Shown here piece after piece: positions 34,127-43,212 of a stretch of DNA of 64,000 nucleotides. Position 1 is the first letter of the stretch. Each line of letters begins with the position of its first letter. The stretch comes from Nocardioides massiliensis (GTDB lineage Bacteria; Actinomycetota; Actinomycetes; Propionibacteriales; Nocardioidaceae): the NCBI RefSeq assembly GCF_030811215.1, contig NZ_JAUSQM010000001.1:3410001-3474000 (forward strand), in the 5' to 3' direction. The notes under the pieces were generated by a model. It worked only from the letters and a program-made list of their open reading frames with translations. It was not told the DNA's origin and did not search any database. Position numbers and translations under genes: made by a program.

Positions 34127-35955
34127 CGGTCCTCGTCCTTCTTGTCGGCGTCAGTGTCGGCGTCGGGGTGGACCTTCTCGGCGGCCTCCTCCACGGAGGT
34201 GCCGAGTTGCTCCTCGAGGTGCTCGCGGCGACCCTTGACGTCAGGGGCGTCCACGACCGTCTCCTCCTCCTGGAGGGCGTCGTTCTCGACCATCTCGAGC
34301 GCGGCGATCTCCGGGTGGTGGAGATCGAAGGCCGGGGACTCCGACCGGATGCGCGGGAGGCTGTGGAAGTTGTGGCGCGGCGGCGGGGAGGTGGTCGCCC
34401 ACTCCAACGAGCGGCCCCAGCCCCACGGGTCGTCCACGCCGACCATGGGCCGGTTGCGGGAGGTGTAGACGTTCCACAGGAACGGCAGCGTCGAGGCCGC
34501 CAGCAGGAACGCGCCGACCGTCGAGACCTGGTTGAGGACCGTGAAGCCGTCACCAGGCAGGTAGTCCGGGTAGCGGCGCGGCATGCCCTCGACGCCCAGC
34601 CAGTGCTGCACCAGGAAGGTCGTGTGGAAGCCGATGAACAGCAGCCAGAAGTGGATCTTGCCGAGCCGCTCGTCGAGCATCCGCCCGGTGAACTTCGGCC
34701 ACCAGAAGTAGAAGCCGGCGAACATTGCGAACACCACGGTGCCGAAGACCACGTAGTGGAAGTGCGCCACCACGAAATAGGAGTCGGAGACGTGGAAGTC
34801 CAGCGGGGGCGAGGCCAGGATGACACCAGTCAGACCACCGAAGAGGAACGTCGTCAGGAAGCCGATGCTCCACAGCATGGGCGTGTCGAACGAGACCGAC
34901 CCGCCCCACATCGTGCCTATCCAGTTGAAGAACTTCACTCCGGTCGGCACGGCGATGAGGAACGTCATGCCGGCGAAGAACGGCAGGTCGACCGCCCCCG
35001 TGACGAACATGTGGTGGGCCCAGACCGCGACCGAGAGGATCGCGATGCCCAGCGTCGCGCCGACGAGGCCGACGTACCCGAAGACGGGCTTGCGACTGAA
35101 CACCGGCAGGATCTCGGTGATGATGCCGAAGAACGGCAGCGCGATGATGTAGACCTCGGGGTGCCCGAAGAACCAGAAGAGGTGCTGCCAGAGGATCGCG
35201 CCGCCGTGAGCGGCGTCGAAGACCTGGGCACCGAGCATTCGATCGGCCTCGAGCATGAGCAGCGCGCCACCGAGGATCGGGAACGCGATCAGCACGAGCA
35301 GCGAGGTGACGAGGGTGTTCCAGACGAAGATCGGCATCCGGAACATCGTCATGCCGGGTGCGCGCATGCAGATGATCGTGGTGATGAAGTTGACCGCACC
35401 GAGGATCGTGCCGATACCGGCCATGTAGAGACCCATGATCCACAGGTCGCCACCAATGCCGGGCGAGCGGACCGCGTTCGACAGCGGGGTGTACGCGGTC
35501 CAGCCGAAGCTGGCGGCACCGTCGCGGGTGAGGAAGCCGGACGCAGCGATGAGACCACCGAAGAAGAACAGCCAGTAGCTGAACATGTTCAGTCGCGGGA
35601 ACGCGACATCTGGCGCGCCGATCTGGATCGGCATGATCACGTTGGCGAAGCCGAAGAACAGCGGCGTCGCGAAGAGCAGCAGCATGATCGTGCCGTGCAT
35701 CGTGAACATCTGGTTGTAGAGCTCATCGCTCACGACCTGCGTGCCGGGGAAGGCGAGCTCGGAGCGGATCACCATCGCCAACAGTCCGCCGAAGCAGAAC
35801 CAGAGGAACGAGGTGATCAGGTACATCTTGCCGATCAGCTTGTGATCGGTCGTGGTCATCATCCGGACGACCTGCTGACCGATGGGCTTTCGCGCAGCGA
35901 CAGTGCGTCCCGCCGCGTCGTCGCCGAAGCCGCTGCTACGTGCTGCGGTCGTCAC
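34123..35955 (-). CDS. ctaD: Cytochrome c oxidase subunit I
   Basis: 610 aa, twelve helices. Heme a, a3 and CuB ligands: [14 protein letters not shown] (His in MHGT), [22 protein letters not shown] and [10 protein letters not shown]. Reduces oxygen to water and pumps protons. Start GTG 35955, overlapping the ctaC stop (GTGA), with AGGAGACGAC upstream. The long charged C-terminal tail (about 545-610) is common in actinobacteria. Confidence 0.96.
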   Translation of the reverse strand: MTTAARSSGFGDDAAGRTVAARKPIGQQVVRMMTTTDHKLIGKMYLITSFLWFCFGGLLAMVIRSELAFPGTQVVSDELYNQMFTMHGTIMLLLFATPLFFGFANVIMPIQIGAPDVAFPRLNMFSYWLFFFGGLIAASGFLTRDGAASFGWTAYTPLSNAVRSPGIGGDLWIMGLYMAGIGTILGAVNFITTIICMRAPGMTMFRMPIFVWNTLVTSLLVLIAFPILGGALLMLEADRMLGAQVFDAAHGGAILWQHLFWFFGHPEVYIIALPFFGIITEILPVFSRKPVFGYVGLVGATLGIAILSVAVWAHHMFVTGAVDLPFFAGMTFLIAVPTGVKFFNWIGTMWGGSVSFDTPMLWSIGFLTTFLFGGLTGVILASPPLDFHVSDSYFVVAHFHYVVFGTVVFAMFAGFYFWWPKFTGRMLDERLGKIHFWLLFIGFHTTFLVQHWLGVEGMPRRYPDYLPGDGFTVLNQVSTVGAFLLAASTLPFLWNVYTSRNRPMVGVDDPWGWGRSLEWATTSPPPRHNFHSLPRIRSESPAFDLHHPEIAALEMVENDALQEEETVVDAPDVKGRREHLEEQLGTSVEEAAEKVHPDADTDADKKDEDR

Positions 35956-36839
35956 TCGTCGTCTCCTGTGTCGTAGTCGTCGTCGAGGTCCTGCTGCTCC
36001 TGCTCGCTGGCGCGGTCCTCCGCGCTCGCAGAGCCCTCGCCGCCCATGAGCCGGCCGACGTTGCCCGCTTCCTCGAGGGCACGCAGGTGCTCCTCGTACT
36101 CCGCCTGCTCCACGACCTCGACGCTGAACAGCATCCGGGAGTGGTAGGTGCCGCACAGCTCGGCGCAGCGACCGACGTAGGTCCCGATCTTGTCGGGGGT
36201 GGCGGTGAAGTAGTTGTCACGCCCCGGCACGACGTCGAGCTTCATGAGGAAGTTCGGCACCCAGAACGAGTGGACGACGTCGGGAGAGTGCAGGTGGAAG
36301 CGCACCGTCTGGTTCACCGGAAGGACCAGGGTGGGCATCTCCGAGGGGGTGCCGACGTCGTGCACGGTCTGACCGTCGACGGCGTCCTCGTCCTCGTAGT
36401 TGAAGGTCCACGACCACTGCTGGCCGACCACGGTGATCGTGTGGTCCGGCGTCGGGTTGGCCAGGACCTTGTTCTGCGTCTGGACCGTGAAGAAGAAGAA
36501 CACGATGACCATGACGACAGGCGCGATCGTGTAGAAGGTCTCGATCGGCAGGTTGTAGCGCATCTGCACGGGCACCTCGTCGTCGCTGCGACGACGGAAG
36601 CGCAGAGCGGCGTACCCGATGAGGCCCCACACGATCACGCCGACGATGAGCGCGGCGACCCAGGACCACTTCCAGAGCTCGAAGATGGCCGGAGCCTCCT
36701 CCGTCACCGGCTCTGGCATGGCGAAACGCTTGATCTGCGCTGTGTCTTCGGCGGAGCACGCGGACAGCAACACCAGGCTGACGGCCACGAAGGCGCCAGT
36801 GGCGAGGCGCCGGGTACGCGCGCTGAGTTCCAGACCCAC
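35952..36839 (-). CDS. ctaC: Cytochrome c oxidase subunit II
   Basis: 295 aa lipoprotein: signal with lipobox LLSAC (Cys about 28), two membrane helices (about 58-80, 103-123), and a cupredoxin domain with the CuA site [12 protein letters not shown] (about 230-241) and an earlier His in VHSFWVPNF. Accepts electrons from QcrC. Start GTG 36839 with GAGAGGAAGG upstream. First gene of ctaC-D-F; TAGCGT about 40 nt upstream could be its -10 box. Divergent from the cysteine desulfurase gene. Confidence 0.95.
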   Translation of the reverse strand: MGLELSARTRRLATGAFVAVSLVLLSACSAEDTAQIKRFAMPEPVTEEAPAIFELWKWSWVAALIVGVIVWGLIGYAALRFRRRSDDEVPVQMRYNLPIETFYTIAPVVMVIVFFFFTVQTQNKVLANPTPDHTITVVGQQWSWTFNYEDEDAVDGQTVHDVGTPSEMPTLVLPVNQTVRFHLHSPDVVHSFWVPNFLMKLDVVPGRDNYFTATPDKIGTYVGRCAELCGTYHSRMLFSVEVVEQAEYEEHLRALEEAGNVGRLMGGEGSASAEDRASEQEQQDLDDDYDTGDDE

Positions 36840-36930
36840 GAACGAGCCTTCCTCTCAAGAATGACGGTCGAGCAAACGCTACCCCAGCCACTCCGCCGAG
36901 CGGGGTCCAGGTCCCCGGTACGTTGCCGAC

Positions 36931-38064
36931 GTGACCAAGACCTACTTGGACTTCGCGTCGGGCGCGCCGCTACACCCCGCCGCGCGCGAGGTGCTGATCG
37001 CGGCATACGAGCACGGGTACGCCGATCCGCGGCGGCTGCACGGCCCCGCCCGCAACGCCCGGCTGCTGCTCGACAACGCCCGGGAGGCGTGTGCCGAGGC
37101 GCTCGGCGTCCGCGCGGACGAGGTCACGTTCACCGCCTCCGGCACGCACGCCGTCCACGCGGGACTGCTCGGCCTGGCAGCTGGCCGGCGACGCGTCTCG
37201 AAGCGGCTGGTCCACAGCGCGGTGGAGCATTCCGCTGTCCTGCACGCGGCCCGGTGGCACGCCGACCGGGGTGGCGAGGTCGTGGAGGTGCCCGTCGACG
37301 CCACCGGGCGAGTCGACCCCGCCGCGGTGGTCGCGGCCGCCGCTCCCGGCGCCGCCGTGGTCGCCCTCCAGAGCGCCAACCACGAGGTCGGGACGCGGCA
37401 GCCCGTCGGCGAGGTGGCGGCGGCCCTGGCGGCGTACGACGTGCCGTTGTTCGTGGACGCCTGCGCCTCCGCCGGACGCAGTCCCCTGCCGTCGGGTTGG
37501 GCCGTCGCCGCGGCGAGCGCCCACAAGTGGGGTGGTCCGGCCGGCGTCGGTCTGTTGTTGGTACGCCGGGGGGCCCGCTGGCGCCCGCCGTTCCCGGTGG
37601 ACGAGCGCGCCGACGAGCGCGGGATCGGGTTCGAGAACGTCCCCGGCGCCCTCGCCGCCGCGGCAGCACTGCAGGCTGTCGCCGCCGACCGCGACGCGGC
37701 GGCGCGCCAGCACGCCCTGGTCGCGCGGCTGCGGGACGGCGTACGCGCATCCGTGCCGGACGTGGACGTCGTCGGCGCCGAGCACGACCGCCTGCCCCAC
37801 CTGGTGACGTTCTCCTGCCTCTACGTCGACGGCGAGGCGCTGGTGACCGAGCTCGACCGGCGGGGGTACGCCGTCGCCAGCGGCTCGGCCTGCACGGCCA
37901 GCAGCCTCGAGCCGAGCCACGTCCTCGCCGCGATGGGCGCCCTCACCCACGGCAACGTGCGGGTCTCCGTCGGCCGCGACACCACCGACGCCGACGTCGA
38001 CGGGCTGCTCGCCGTACTCCCCGAGGTCGTCACCGACCTGCGGCGACGGGCGGGGATCCCATGA
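36931..38064 (+). CDS. Cysteine desulfurase (NifS/IscS-like)
   Basis: 377 aa class V aminotransferase fold. PLP lysine K199 in SAHKWGGPAG, Asp in VDACAS, His in SAVEHSAV, and the persulfide cysteine (about 321) on the loop ASGSACTASSLEPS. Releases sulfur from cysteine as an enzyme-bound persulfide. Start GTG 36931 with TACGTT 6 nt upstream (leaderless). Translationally coupled to tusA (ATGA), so TusA is the likely sulfur acceptor. The final pathway (thiolated tRNA, molybdopterin or other) is not shown here. Confidence 0.92.
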   Translation: MTKTYLDFASGAPLHPAAREVLIAAYEHGYADPRRLHGPARNARLLLDNAREACAEALGVRADEVTFTASGTHAVHAGLLGLAAGRRRVSKRLVHSAVEHSAVLHAARWHADRGGEVVEVPVDATGRVDPAAVVAAAAPGAAVVALQSANHEVGTRQPVGEVAAALAAYDVPLFVDACASAGRSPLPSGWAVAAASAHKWGGPAGVGLLLVRRGARWRPPFPVDERADERGIGFENVPGALAAAAALQAVAADRDAAARQHALVARLRDGVRASVPDVDVVGAEHDRLPHLVTFSCLYVDGEALVTELDRRGYAVASGSACTASSLEPSHVLAAMGALTHGNVRVSVGRDTTDADVDGLLAVLPEVVTDLRRRAGIP

Positions 38065-38312
38065 GCGACCTCGCCCCGGAGAGCCCCCGCCTCGAACTCG
38101 ACTGCCGCGGCATGCGCTGCCCTCTGCCGATCATCCGGCTCGCCAACGCCGTCACCGACGTCGAGGTCGGCGAGGTCATCGCGGTGGTCGCCACCGACGT
38201 CGCCGCCCGCGCCGACGTCCCTGCGTGGTGTCGCATGCGCGGCCACGCCTACCTCGGCGAGCGGCCCGCCCCCGACGGCGTCCCGACATACCTCGTCCGC
38301 CGGCTGCGGTAG
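38061..38312 (+). CDS. tusA: TusA-family sulfur carrier
   Basis: 83 aa. Contains the defining motif LDCRGMRCPLPIIRLANA: the Cys in RCPLP (about 20) carries the persulfide, and the first Cys (DCRG) is also conserved in this subgroup. Start ATG 38061 overlaps the cysteine desulfurase stop. Takes sulfur from the upstream enzyme and passes it on. Confidence 0.92.
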   Translation: MSDLAPESPRLELDCRGMRCPLPIIRLANAVTDVEVGEVIAVVATDVAARADVPAWCRMRGHAYLGERPAPDGVPTYLVRRLR

Positions 38313-38331
38313 TCCCACCAGTCACATGAAT

Positions 38332-38349
38332 CGCTACACGTGTAGCGAA
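38332..38349. promoter_or_regulatory. 18-bp palindrome with BlaI/CopY-like core (copy 1)
   Basis: TCGCTACACGTGTAGCGA, a perfect palindrome with TACA-CG-TGTA at its centre. This is the core of BlaI/MecI/CopY operators (TACA-N2-TGTA). Lies between convergent tusA and adoK, 61 bp centre to centre from the second copy. Confidence 0.6.
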
Positions 38350-38391
38350 GTTGCGCGACACGCCGACTGGAACGTGTGCACAGTGACAACT

Positions 38392-38411
38392 TCACTACAC
38401 GTGTAGTGAAT
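38392..38411. promoter_or_regulatory. 20-bp palindrome with BlaI/CopY-like core (copy 2)
   Basis: TTCACTACACGTGTAGTGAA, perfect over 20 bp and containing ACTACA-CG-TGTAGT. It could also fold as a weak two-way terminator hairpin between convergent genes, but the shared 12-bp core with copy 1 argues for a protein-binding site. Confidence 0.6.
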
Positions 38412-38418
38412 TCGCAGC

Positions 38419-39405
38419 TCAGCGCCCAACCTGGAGGCACTTCCCGATCTCGGCGGCGGCGTCGGGGCCGTAGGCGGCCTCGATGCGAGCGACGAAGGCG
38501 TCGCGGGAGAGGGTGTACTCCTGGGTGCCGACGCGCTCGACGACATACGCCGCGAGGACGCAGCCGAGCTGGGCAGCCCGCTCGGTGCCGAGGCCCCAGG
38601 TGAGGGCGGCGAGGTAGCCGGCGCGGAAGGCGTCACCGACGCCGGTGGGCTCGACGGCGGCGACATCGGGGACGGCGCCGACCACGATCGGCTCGGCGTC
38701 GGCGGTCTCGACGCGTACGCCGTCGGCGCCCTGCGTGATGACCCACGTGCCGACGCGCGCCAGCACCTCGTCGTGGCTCCAGCCGGTCTTCTGCTCGATG
38801 AGGGCGGCCTCGTAGGCGTTGGAGAACAGCAGGTGGGCGCCGTCGACGAGCTGGCGGATGAGCTCGCCGTCGCCGAACGCGACCTGCTGCGAGGGGTCGG
38901 AGATGAAGCGGTAGCCGCGCTGGCGGCACTCCTGGGTGTGGCGAAGCATGCCGTCGGGGTCGTCGGGCCCGATGAGGACGTAGTCGGCACCCCCGACGCG
39001 CTGCACGATCGGCTCGAGCTCGATGTCGCGCGCCTCGCTCATCGCGCCCGGGTAGAACGAGGCGAACTGCGCCATCGTCGAGTCCGTGGTGCACACGAAG
39101 CGCGCCGTGTGCTTGGTCTCCGACACGTGGACCGAGTCGCAGTCGACGTTGTGGCGCTGCAACCAGGCCCGGTAGTCGACGAAGTCCTCCCCCACCGCCC
39201 CGACGAGCACCGGCCGCAGGCCGAGGCTGCCCAGCCCGAAGCAGATGTTGGCCGCGCACCCCCCGCGGCGTACCTCGAGGTCGTCGACCAGGAACGACAC
39301 CGACAGCTTGTCGAGCTGGTCGACCACGAGGGAGTCGGAGAACTTCCCGGCGAAGGACATCAGGTGGTCGGTGGCGATGGACCCGGCGATGAGGAGTGAG
39401 GACAC
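38419..39405 (-). CDS. adoK: Adenosine kinase (PfkB/ribokinase fold)
   Basis: 328 aa. Near-identical pattern to mycobacterial AdoK: SIATDHLM at the start, RRGGCAANICFGLG, MAQFASFYPGAMSEAR, DPSQQVAF, and the PfkB signature EPTGVGDAFRAGYLAAL containing the catalytic Asp (about 264). Phosphorylates adenosine to AMP. GTG 39405 has no ribosome site; TAGTCT (39417-39412, minus) ends 6 nt before it, so leaderless. A 12-bp palindrome overlaps that -10 box. Confidence 0.93.
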   Translation of the reverse strand: MSSLLIAGSIATDHLMSFAGKFSDSLVVDQLDKLSVSFLVDDLEVRRGGCAANICFGLGSLGLRPVLVGAVGEDFVDYRAWLQRHNVDCDSVHVSETKHTARFVCTTDSTMAQFASFYPGAMSEARDIELEPIVQRVGGADYVLIGPDDPDGMLRHTQECRQRGYRFISDPSQQVAFGDGELIRQLVDGAHLLFSNAYEAALIEQKTGWSHDEVLARVGTWVITQGADGVRVETADAEPIVVGAVPDVAAVEPTGVGDAFRAGYLAALTWGLGTERAAQLGCVLAAYVVERVGTQEYTLSRDAFVARIEAAYGPDAAAEIGKCLQVGR

Positions 39406-39415
39406 GCGCGAAGAC

Positions 39416-39449
39416 TACCGATCGGTACAGCTCGGAGTACCCGTCGGTA
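39416..39449. promoter_or_regulatory. Divergent operator pair between adoK and the 80-aa gene
   Basis: TACCGATCGGTA (39416-39427, perfect palindrome) and TACCCGTCGGTA (39438-39449, one mismatch) are 22 bp apart centre to centre, two turns of helix. The first overlaps the adoK -10 box (39412-39417); the second sits just before the -10 box of the plus-strand gene (TACCGT, 39455-39460). Arrangement fits a TetR-like dimer pair (inference). Confidence 0.55.
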
Positions 39450-39467
39450 ATCCCTACCGTCGATTCC

Positions 39468-39710
39468 ATGACCTACCAGCGCCGCGCGTACGACGACCAG
39501 TCGACCACCCAGGAGATGCACGACGACTGCTCCGCAGCCGGCTCCGCCCTGCGCCTGCCGGCGCGCCCGAGCCGCGCCGAGCTGGTGGCCGAGCTCGCCG
39601 TGCGGCCGGCTCCGAGCCTGCACTACGCCGACCGCCGGGAGACGACCAAGCCCGTCATCACCGTCACCGCGGCGGCCCAGCGACTCGCGGTGGTCTTCGA
39701 CCGCGACTGA
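39468..39710 (+). CDS. Unrecognised 80-aa protein
   Basis: Start ATG 39468; TACCGT ends 7 nt before it and no Shine-Dalgarno is present, so a leaderless start. Hydrophilic, with repeated Ala/Arg and no cysteine motif beyond DDCSAAG. The stop overlaps the start of the membrane protein (TGATG). No family recognised; divergent from adoK and probably sharing control. Confidence 0.7.
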   Translation: MTYQRRAYDDQSTTQEMHDDCSAAGSALRLPARPSRAELVAELAVRPAPSLHYADRRETTKPVITVTAAAQRLAVVFDRD

Positions 39711-40324
39711 TGCGCTGGATCCGGCCCGAGGCGCAGCCCTTCCTCGCAGCGGCCGACGACGTGTCCCCCGCTCAGGCGCTGCGGGTGCTCGAGACCGAGC
39801 TGAACGCACCGCGCCGATTCGCCGGGGGCACGTCGGCGCTCGTGCTGGTGCTGGCGGCGGGATTCGTCACCGCCCTGGCGGCGGAGCAGGCCGAGGCCGA
39901 AGCGGTTGGCGTCGCGGTTGCCGCCGGCGTCCTGGCGGTCGCGCTCGCCGCGGTCGCGGCGTGGCTCGCCCGCGATGTCATCCGGGCCGGCCGCACGGTG
40001 GTCGAGGCCCACTCCCGCTGGACGCGCGGTGACGCCGGTGCCGCCACGACGCCCGCCGGCCTGATCGACCGCGCCCTCGCGGGGCCGTGGCTGGTCCGGG
40101 AGGCGGTGGCGGCAGCAGCGTTGCTCGCGACGGTCTTCGCGGGGTGCCTCGTGGTGTTGCCCCTCACCGGCACGCTCGAGGACGGCCTCGTGATCGTGCC
40201 GCTCGGAGCCAGTGGTGTCGTCGGCTTCGGTACGGCGACCTGGTGCCTGCTCGCCACCGACTTCCGCGCCGGCTGGGTGCACGCCCGGCGCATCGGCCGC
40301 GGCTACGAGCAACGGCGGCGCTGA
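39710..40324 (+). CDS. Unrecognised four-helix membrane protein
   Basis: 204 aa from ATG 39710, coupled to the preceding gene. Two pairs of hydrophobic helices (about 38-58, 66-88, 125-150, 155-183) separated by a charged loop. N-terminal 30 residues are cytoplasmic in the positive-inside sense. No conserved catalytic motif seen. Convergent with the hesB gene, sharing the hairpin at 40344-40383. Confidence 0.75.
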   Translation: MRWIRPEAQPFLAAADDVSPAQALRVLETELNAPRRFAGGTSALVLVLAAGFVTALAAEQAEAEAVGVAVAAGVLAVALAAVAAWLARDVIRAGRTVVEAHSRWTRGDAGAATTPAGLIDRALAGPWLVREAVAAAALLATVFAGCLVVLPLTGTLEDGLVIVPLGASGVVGFGTATWCLLATDFRAGWVHARRIGRGYEQRRR

Positions 40325-40343
40325 CCGGCCCCGGACCGGGAAC

Positions 40344-40383
40344 GACGACGCCGTCAAACCCATGCGGGTCCGACGGCGTCGTC
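40344..40383. terminator. Two-way terminator hairpin
   Basis: GACGACGCCGTC / GACGGCGTCGTC, 12 bp perfect, with an inner ACCC/GGGT stem in the 16-nt loop. Lies 20 nt past the plus-strand stop and 19 nt past the hesB stop on the minus strand. Confidence 0.8.
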
Positions 40384-40401
40384 AGTGGTCGCGCGGGGCG
40401 C

Positions 40402-40761
40402 TCAGTGGAAGGAGTCGCCGCAGGCGCAGCTGCCGGTGGCGTTGGGGTTGTCGATGGTGAACCCCTGCTTGTCGATCGAGTCGGCGAAGTCGATCATCGC
40501 GCCGTTGAGGTAGGGCACGCTCATGCGGTCCACGACCACGGCGACGCCGTCGAAGTCGGTCACAACGTCCCCGTCGAGGGAGCGCTCGTCGAAGAACAGC
40601 TGGTAGCGCAGACCCGAGCAACCGCCCGGCTGCACGGCGATGCGCAGGGAGAGGTCGTCGCGACCCTCCTGCTCCAGCAGGCTCTTCACCTTCGCCGCCG
40701 CCACGGGGCTCAGGTTGATGCCGTCCTTGCGGATCTCGGTGGTCTCGACCTGCTCGGTCAT
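40402..40761 (-). CDS. erpA: HesB/ErpA A-type Fe-S carrier
   Basis: 119 aa. Contains the three cysteines of A-type carriers: GGCSGLRYQL (about 48) and the C-terminal SCACGDSF pair. Delivers Fe-S clusters to apoproteins; NadA and LipA encoded in this window are likely clients (inference). Start ATG 40761. Positional match to Rv2204c. Confidence 0.93.
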   Translation of the reverse strand: MTEQVETTEIRKDGINLSPVAAAKVKSLLEQEGRDDLSLRIAVQPGGCSGLRYQLFFDERSLDGDVVTDFDGVAVVVDRMSVPYLNGAMIDFADSIDKQGFTIDNPNATGSCACGDSFH

Positions 40762-40871
40762 GGCACGGTTCCCTTCGTTCGACTGCGCGCGGTCCCCAGT
40801 CCCGGTGCGGGGTCCTTCGGCTCCCTCAATCGTCGCACACGTGCGGTTATTCCCGCCCCTCAGCGCGACCA

Positions 40872-41969
40872 TCAGCGCGACCAGGTCCGCGCCACCCGCT
40901 GGGCGAGCTGCGCGAGCGACCCGGCGGGGTCGGCGAAGGCCGCCTCCTCCCCCACCAGGTCGACCACGGCGTACGCCGACTCGATGCCGAGCACCCGCAT
41001 CTCCCGGGCCCCCACGAGCACCTGTCCGGCGAGGGCGACACAGGGGCGCAGCGCGTGCGCGGCGACGTCGGCGACCCCGTAGGGCACCTTGCCCGAGCGG
41101 CTGGAGAAGTCGAACGCGCCCTCGCCGGTCAGCACGAGGTCGGCCCTGCGGCAGCGCTCGGCCAACCGGACGGCTCCGGCGACGAGGTCGATGCCGGGCT
41201 CCTGGGTCGCTCCGAGCAGCATCAGCGCGTAGCCGAGGCCGCCCGCGGCACCGGCCCCCTTGTCCAGGGAGAGCCGCCGGTCGACGGCATTGGCCCACGC
41301 CTCGAGGTGCCCGTCGAGCGCCGGCAGCCGTTCCTCGGCGATCCCCCGCTGCTCCCCGGCCGCCTTGAGAGTCCCGAAGAGTCCGGTGAGCGGGATGTCG
41401 ACGTCCAGCGCCGCGTGCAGCGTCAGGCCCCGCAGGCGCTCGCGCGCCGGTGTCAGGTCGACCTCGGTGACGCCGGCCAGCCCCCGGACCCCCTGGTCGA
41501 GGGCGACGTCGGCCTGTGCCCCCAGCGCCGCGAGCAGTCCGGCTCCGCCGTCGCTGATTCCGCTGCCGCCGAGCCCCACCACCACCTCGGTCGCGCCCGC
41601 GTCCCACGCGTACAGCAGCAGCTCCCCCACGCCGTACGACGACGCGAGCTCCGGGTCGGTGGCGTCGAGCAGGTGCCGGCCGCACGCCTGGGCGCTCTCG
41701 ACGTACGCCGCCCGGACGCCACCACGCTCCACCAGCAGCAGGGTCGCCGGCACCGAGGCACCACCGGGGCCGCGGACGGTCACGACGTGCAGGTGGCCAC
41801 CGAGTGCGCGGTGGAGGACCTCCACGAACCCAGGCCCCCCGTCGGCCATCGGCGCCAGGTCGAGTACGTCGTCGGGTGCCTGGCGCCGCCATCCCTCCGC
41901 GATGGCCTCGGCGGCCTGCACCGCGCTGAGGGTGCCGGCGAACTCGTCGGGGGCGATCAGGACTCGCAC
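40872..41969 (-). CDS. glxK: Glycerate kinase (GlxK type)
   Basis: 365 aa. Starts VLIAPDEFAGTLSAVQAAEAIA and contains MADGGPGFVEVL, GLGGSGISDGGAGLLAALG and the C-terminal LTGEGAFDFSSRSGKVPYGV, all family signatures. Phosphorylates D-glycerate, feeding glycolate/serine breakdown into glycolysis. GTG 41969 with TAGCCT 7 nt upstream and no ribosome site: leaderless. Divergent from nadA. Confidence 0.93.
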   Translation of the reverse strand: MRVLIAPDEFAGTLSAVQAAEAIAEGWRRQAPDDVLDLAPMADGGPGFVEVLHRALGGHLHVVTVRGPGGASVPATLLLVERGGVRAAYVESAQACGRHLLDATDPELASSYGVGELLLYAWDAGATEVVVGLGGSGISDGGAGLLAALGAQADVALDQGVRGLAGVTEVDLTPARERLRGLTLHAALDVDIPLTGLFGTLKAAGEQRGIAEERLPALDGHLEAWANAVDRRLSLDKGAGAAGGLGYALMLLGATQEPGIDLVAGAVRLAERCRRADLVLTGEGAFDFSSRSGKVPYGVADVAAHALRPCVALAGQVLVGAREMRVLGIESAYAVVDLVGEEAAFADPAGSLAQLAQRVARTWSR

Positions 41970-42033
41970 GAACCCGAGGCTACGCGCCGGTGCTGCCGGA
42001 CCCGCGCGCCCCCATCGTGTGAGAATGCGGGCT

Positions 42034-43197
42034 GTGACGACGACCGATCTCCCGTTGCTGACCCTCGGCCGTGGCGTCGACCCGCACGCCGAGCGAGGCG
42101 TCGACTGTCCCGGCGCGCTGCCGCCGGCCTCCGACCCCGACCTCGTCGCTCGCGCCCGCGCCGCGAAGGAGGCGCTGGGCGAGAAGGTGTTCGTGCTGGG
42201 CCACCACTACCAGCGCGACGAGGTGATCGCGTTCGCCGACGTCACCGGTGACTCCTTCAAGCTCGCGCGCGAGGCCGCCGCGCGCCCCGAGGCGGAATAC
42301 ATCGTCTTCTGCGGCGTGCACTTCATGGCCGAGTCCGCCGACATCCTCACCGCCGACACCCAGCGCGTGATCCTGCCCGACCTCGCCGCTGGCTGCTCGA
42401 TGGCCGACATGGCCAGGCTCGCGCAGGTCGAGGACGCCTGGGACGCGCTCGTGGAGGCCGGTGTCGCCGACCAGGTCGTGCCGATCACCTACATGAACTC
42501 CTCGGCCGACATCAAGGCCTTCTGCGGTCGCCACGGCGGCGCGGTCTGCACGTCCTCCAACGCCGAGGTCGCCCTGCGCTGGGCCTTCGAACAGCACGGT
42601 CCTGACACCAAGGTGCTCTTCCTGCCCGACCAGCACCTGGGCCGCAACACCGCGGTGCTCGAGCTCGGCCACTCCCTCGACGACTGTGTCGTGTGGAATC
42701 CGTTCCGGACCAGCGGCGGCCTCACCTCCGCGCAGCTCGCCGACGCCCGGATGATCCTGTGGCGCGGCCACTGCTCGGTCCACGGGCGCTTCTCCGAGCA
42801 CGTCGTCGACGAGCTGCGCGCCACCGTGCCGGACATCCAGATCCTGGTGCACCCGGAGTGCAAGCACGAGGTCGTCACGCGCGCCGACCTGGTCGGCTCG
42901 ACCGAGTTCATCATCCGCACCATCGAGAACGCACCGGCCGGCTCGTCCTGGGCGATCGGCACCGAGCTCAACCTCGTGCAGCGGCTCGCCAACGCCCACC
43001 CCGACAAGCGCATCGTCTTCCTCGACAAGACCGTCTGCTACTGCGCGACGATGAACCGCATCGACCTGCCGCACTTCGTCTGGGCGCTGGAGAACCTCGT
43101 CGCCGGCAACGTCGTCAACGTCATCGAGGTCGACGCCGAGACCCAGAAGTGGGCAGAGGTCGCGCTGCAGCGGATGCTGGACCTGCCGGGGATCTGA
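42034..43197 (+). CDS. nadA: Quinolinate synthase
   Basis: 387 aa. 4Fe-4S enzyme that condenses iminoaspartate and DHAP in NAD synthesis. Three cysteine sites typical of the long bacterial form: IVFCGVHFM (about 104), VHPECKHEV (about 278) and TVCYCATM near 335; HHYQRDEVIAFAD binds substrate. Start GTG 42034 follows TGTGAGAAT, an extended -10 box ending 7 nt before it. nadB and nadC are not beside it, unlike the usual cluster. Confidence 0.95.
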   Translation: MTTTDLPLLTLGRGVDPHAERGVDCPGALPPASDPDLVARARAAKEALGEKVFVLGHHYQRDEVIAFADVTGDSFKLAREAAARPEAEYIVFCGVHFMAESADILTADTQRVILPDLAAGCSMADMARLAQVEDAWDALVEAGVADQVVPITYMNSSADIKAFCGRHGGAVCTSSNAEVALRWAFEQHGPDTKVLFLPDQHLGRNTAVLELGHSLDDCVVWNPFRTSGGLTSAQLADARMILWRGHCSVHGRFSEHVVDELRATVPDIQILVHPECKHEVVTRADLVGSTEFIIRTIENAPAGSSWAIGTELNLVQRLANAHPDKRIVFLDKTVCYCATMNRIDLPHFVWALENLVAGNVVNVIEVDAETQKWAEVALQRMLDLPGI

Positions 43198-43212
43198 GCG
43201 CGCGCGGACCTC

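Noticed and set aside
38376-38603. Small plus-strand gene next to the BlaI-like palindromes
   Set aside because: Arg/Gly-rich frame mostly antisense to adoK, without ribosome site; no evidence it is translated.
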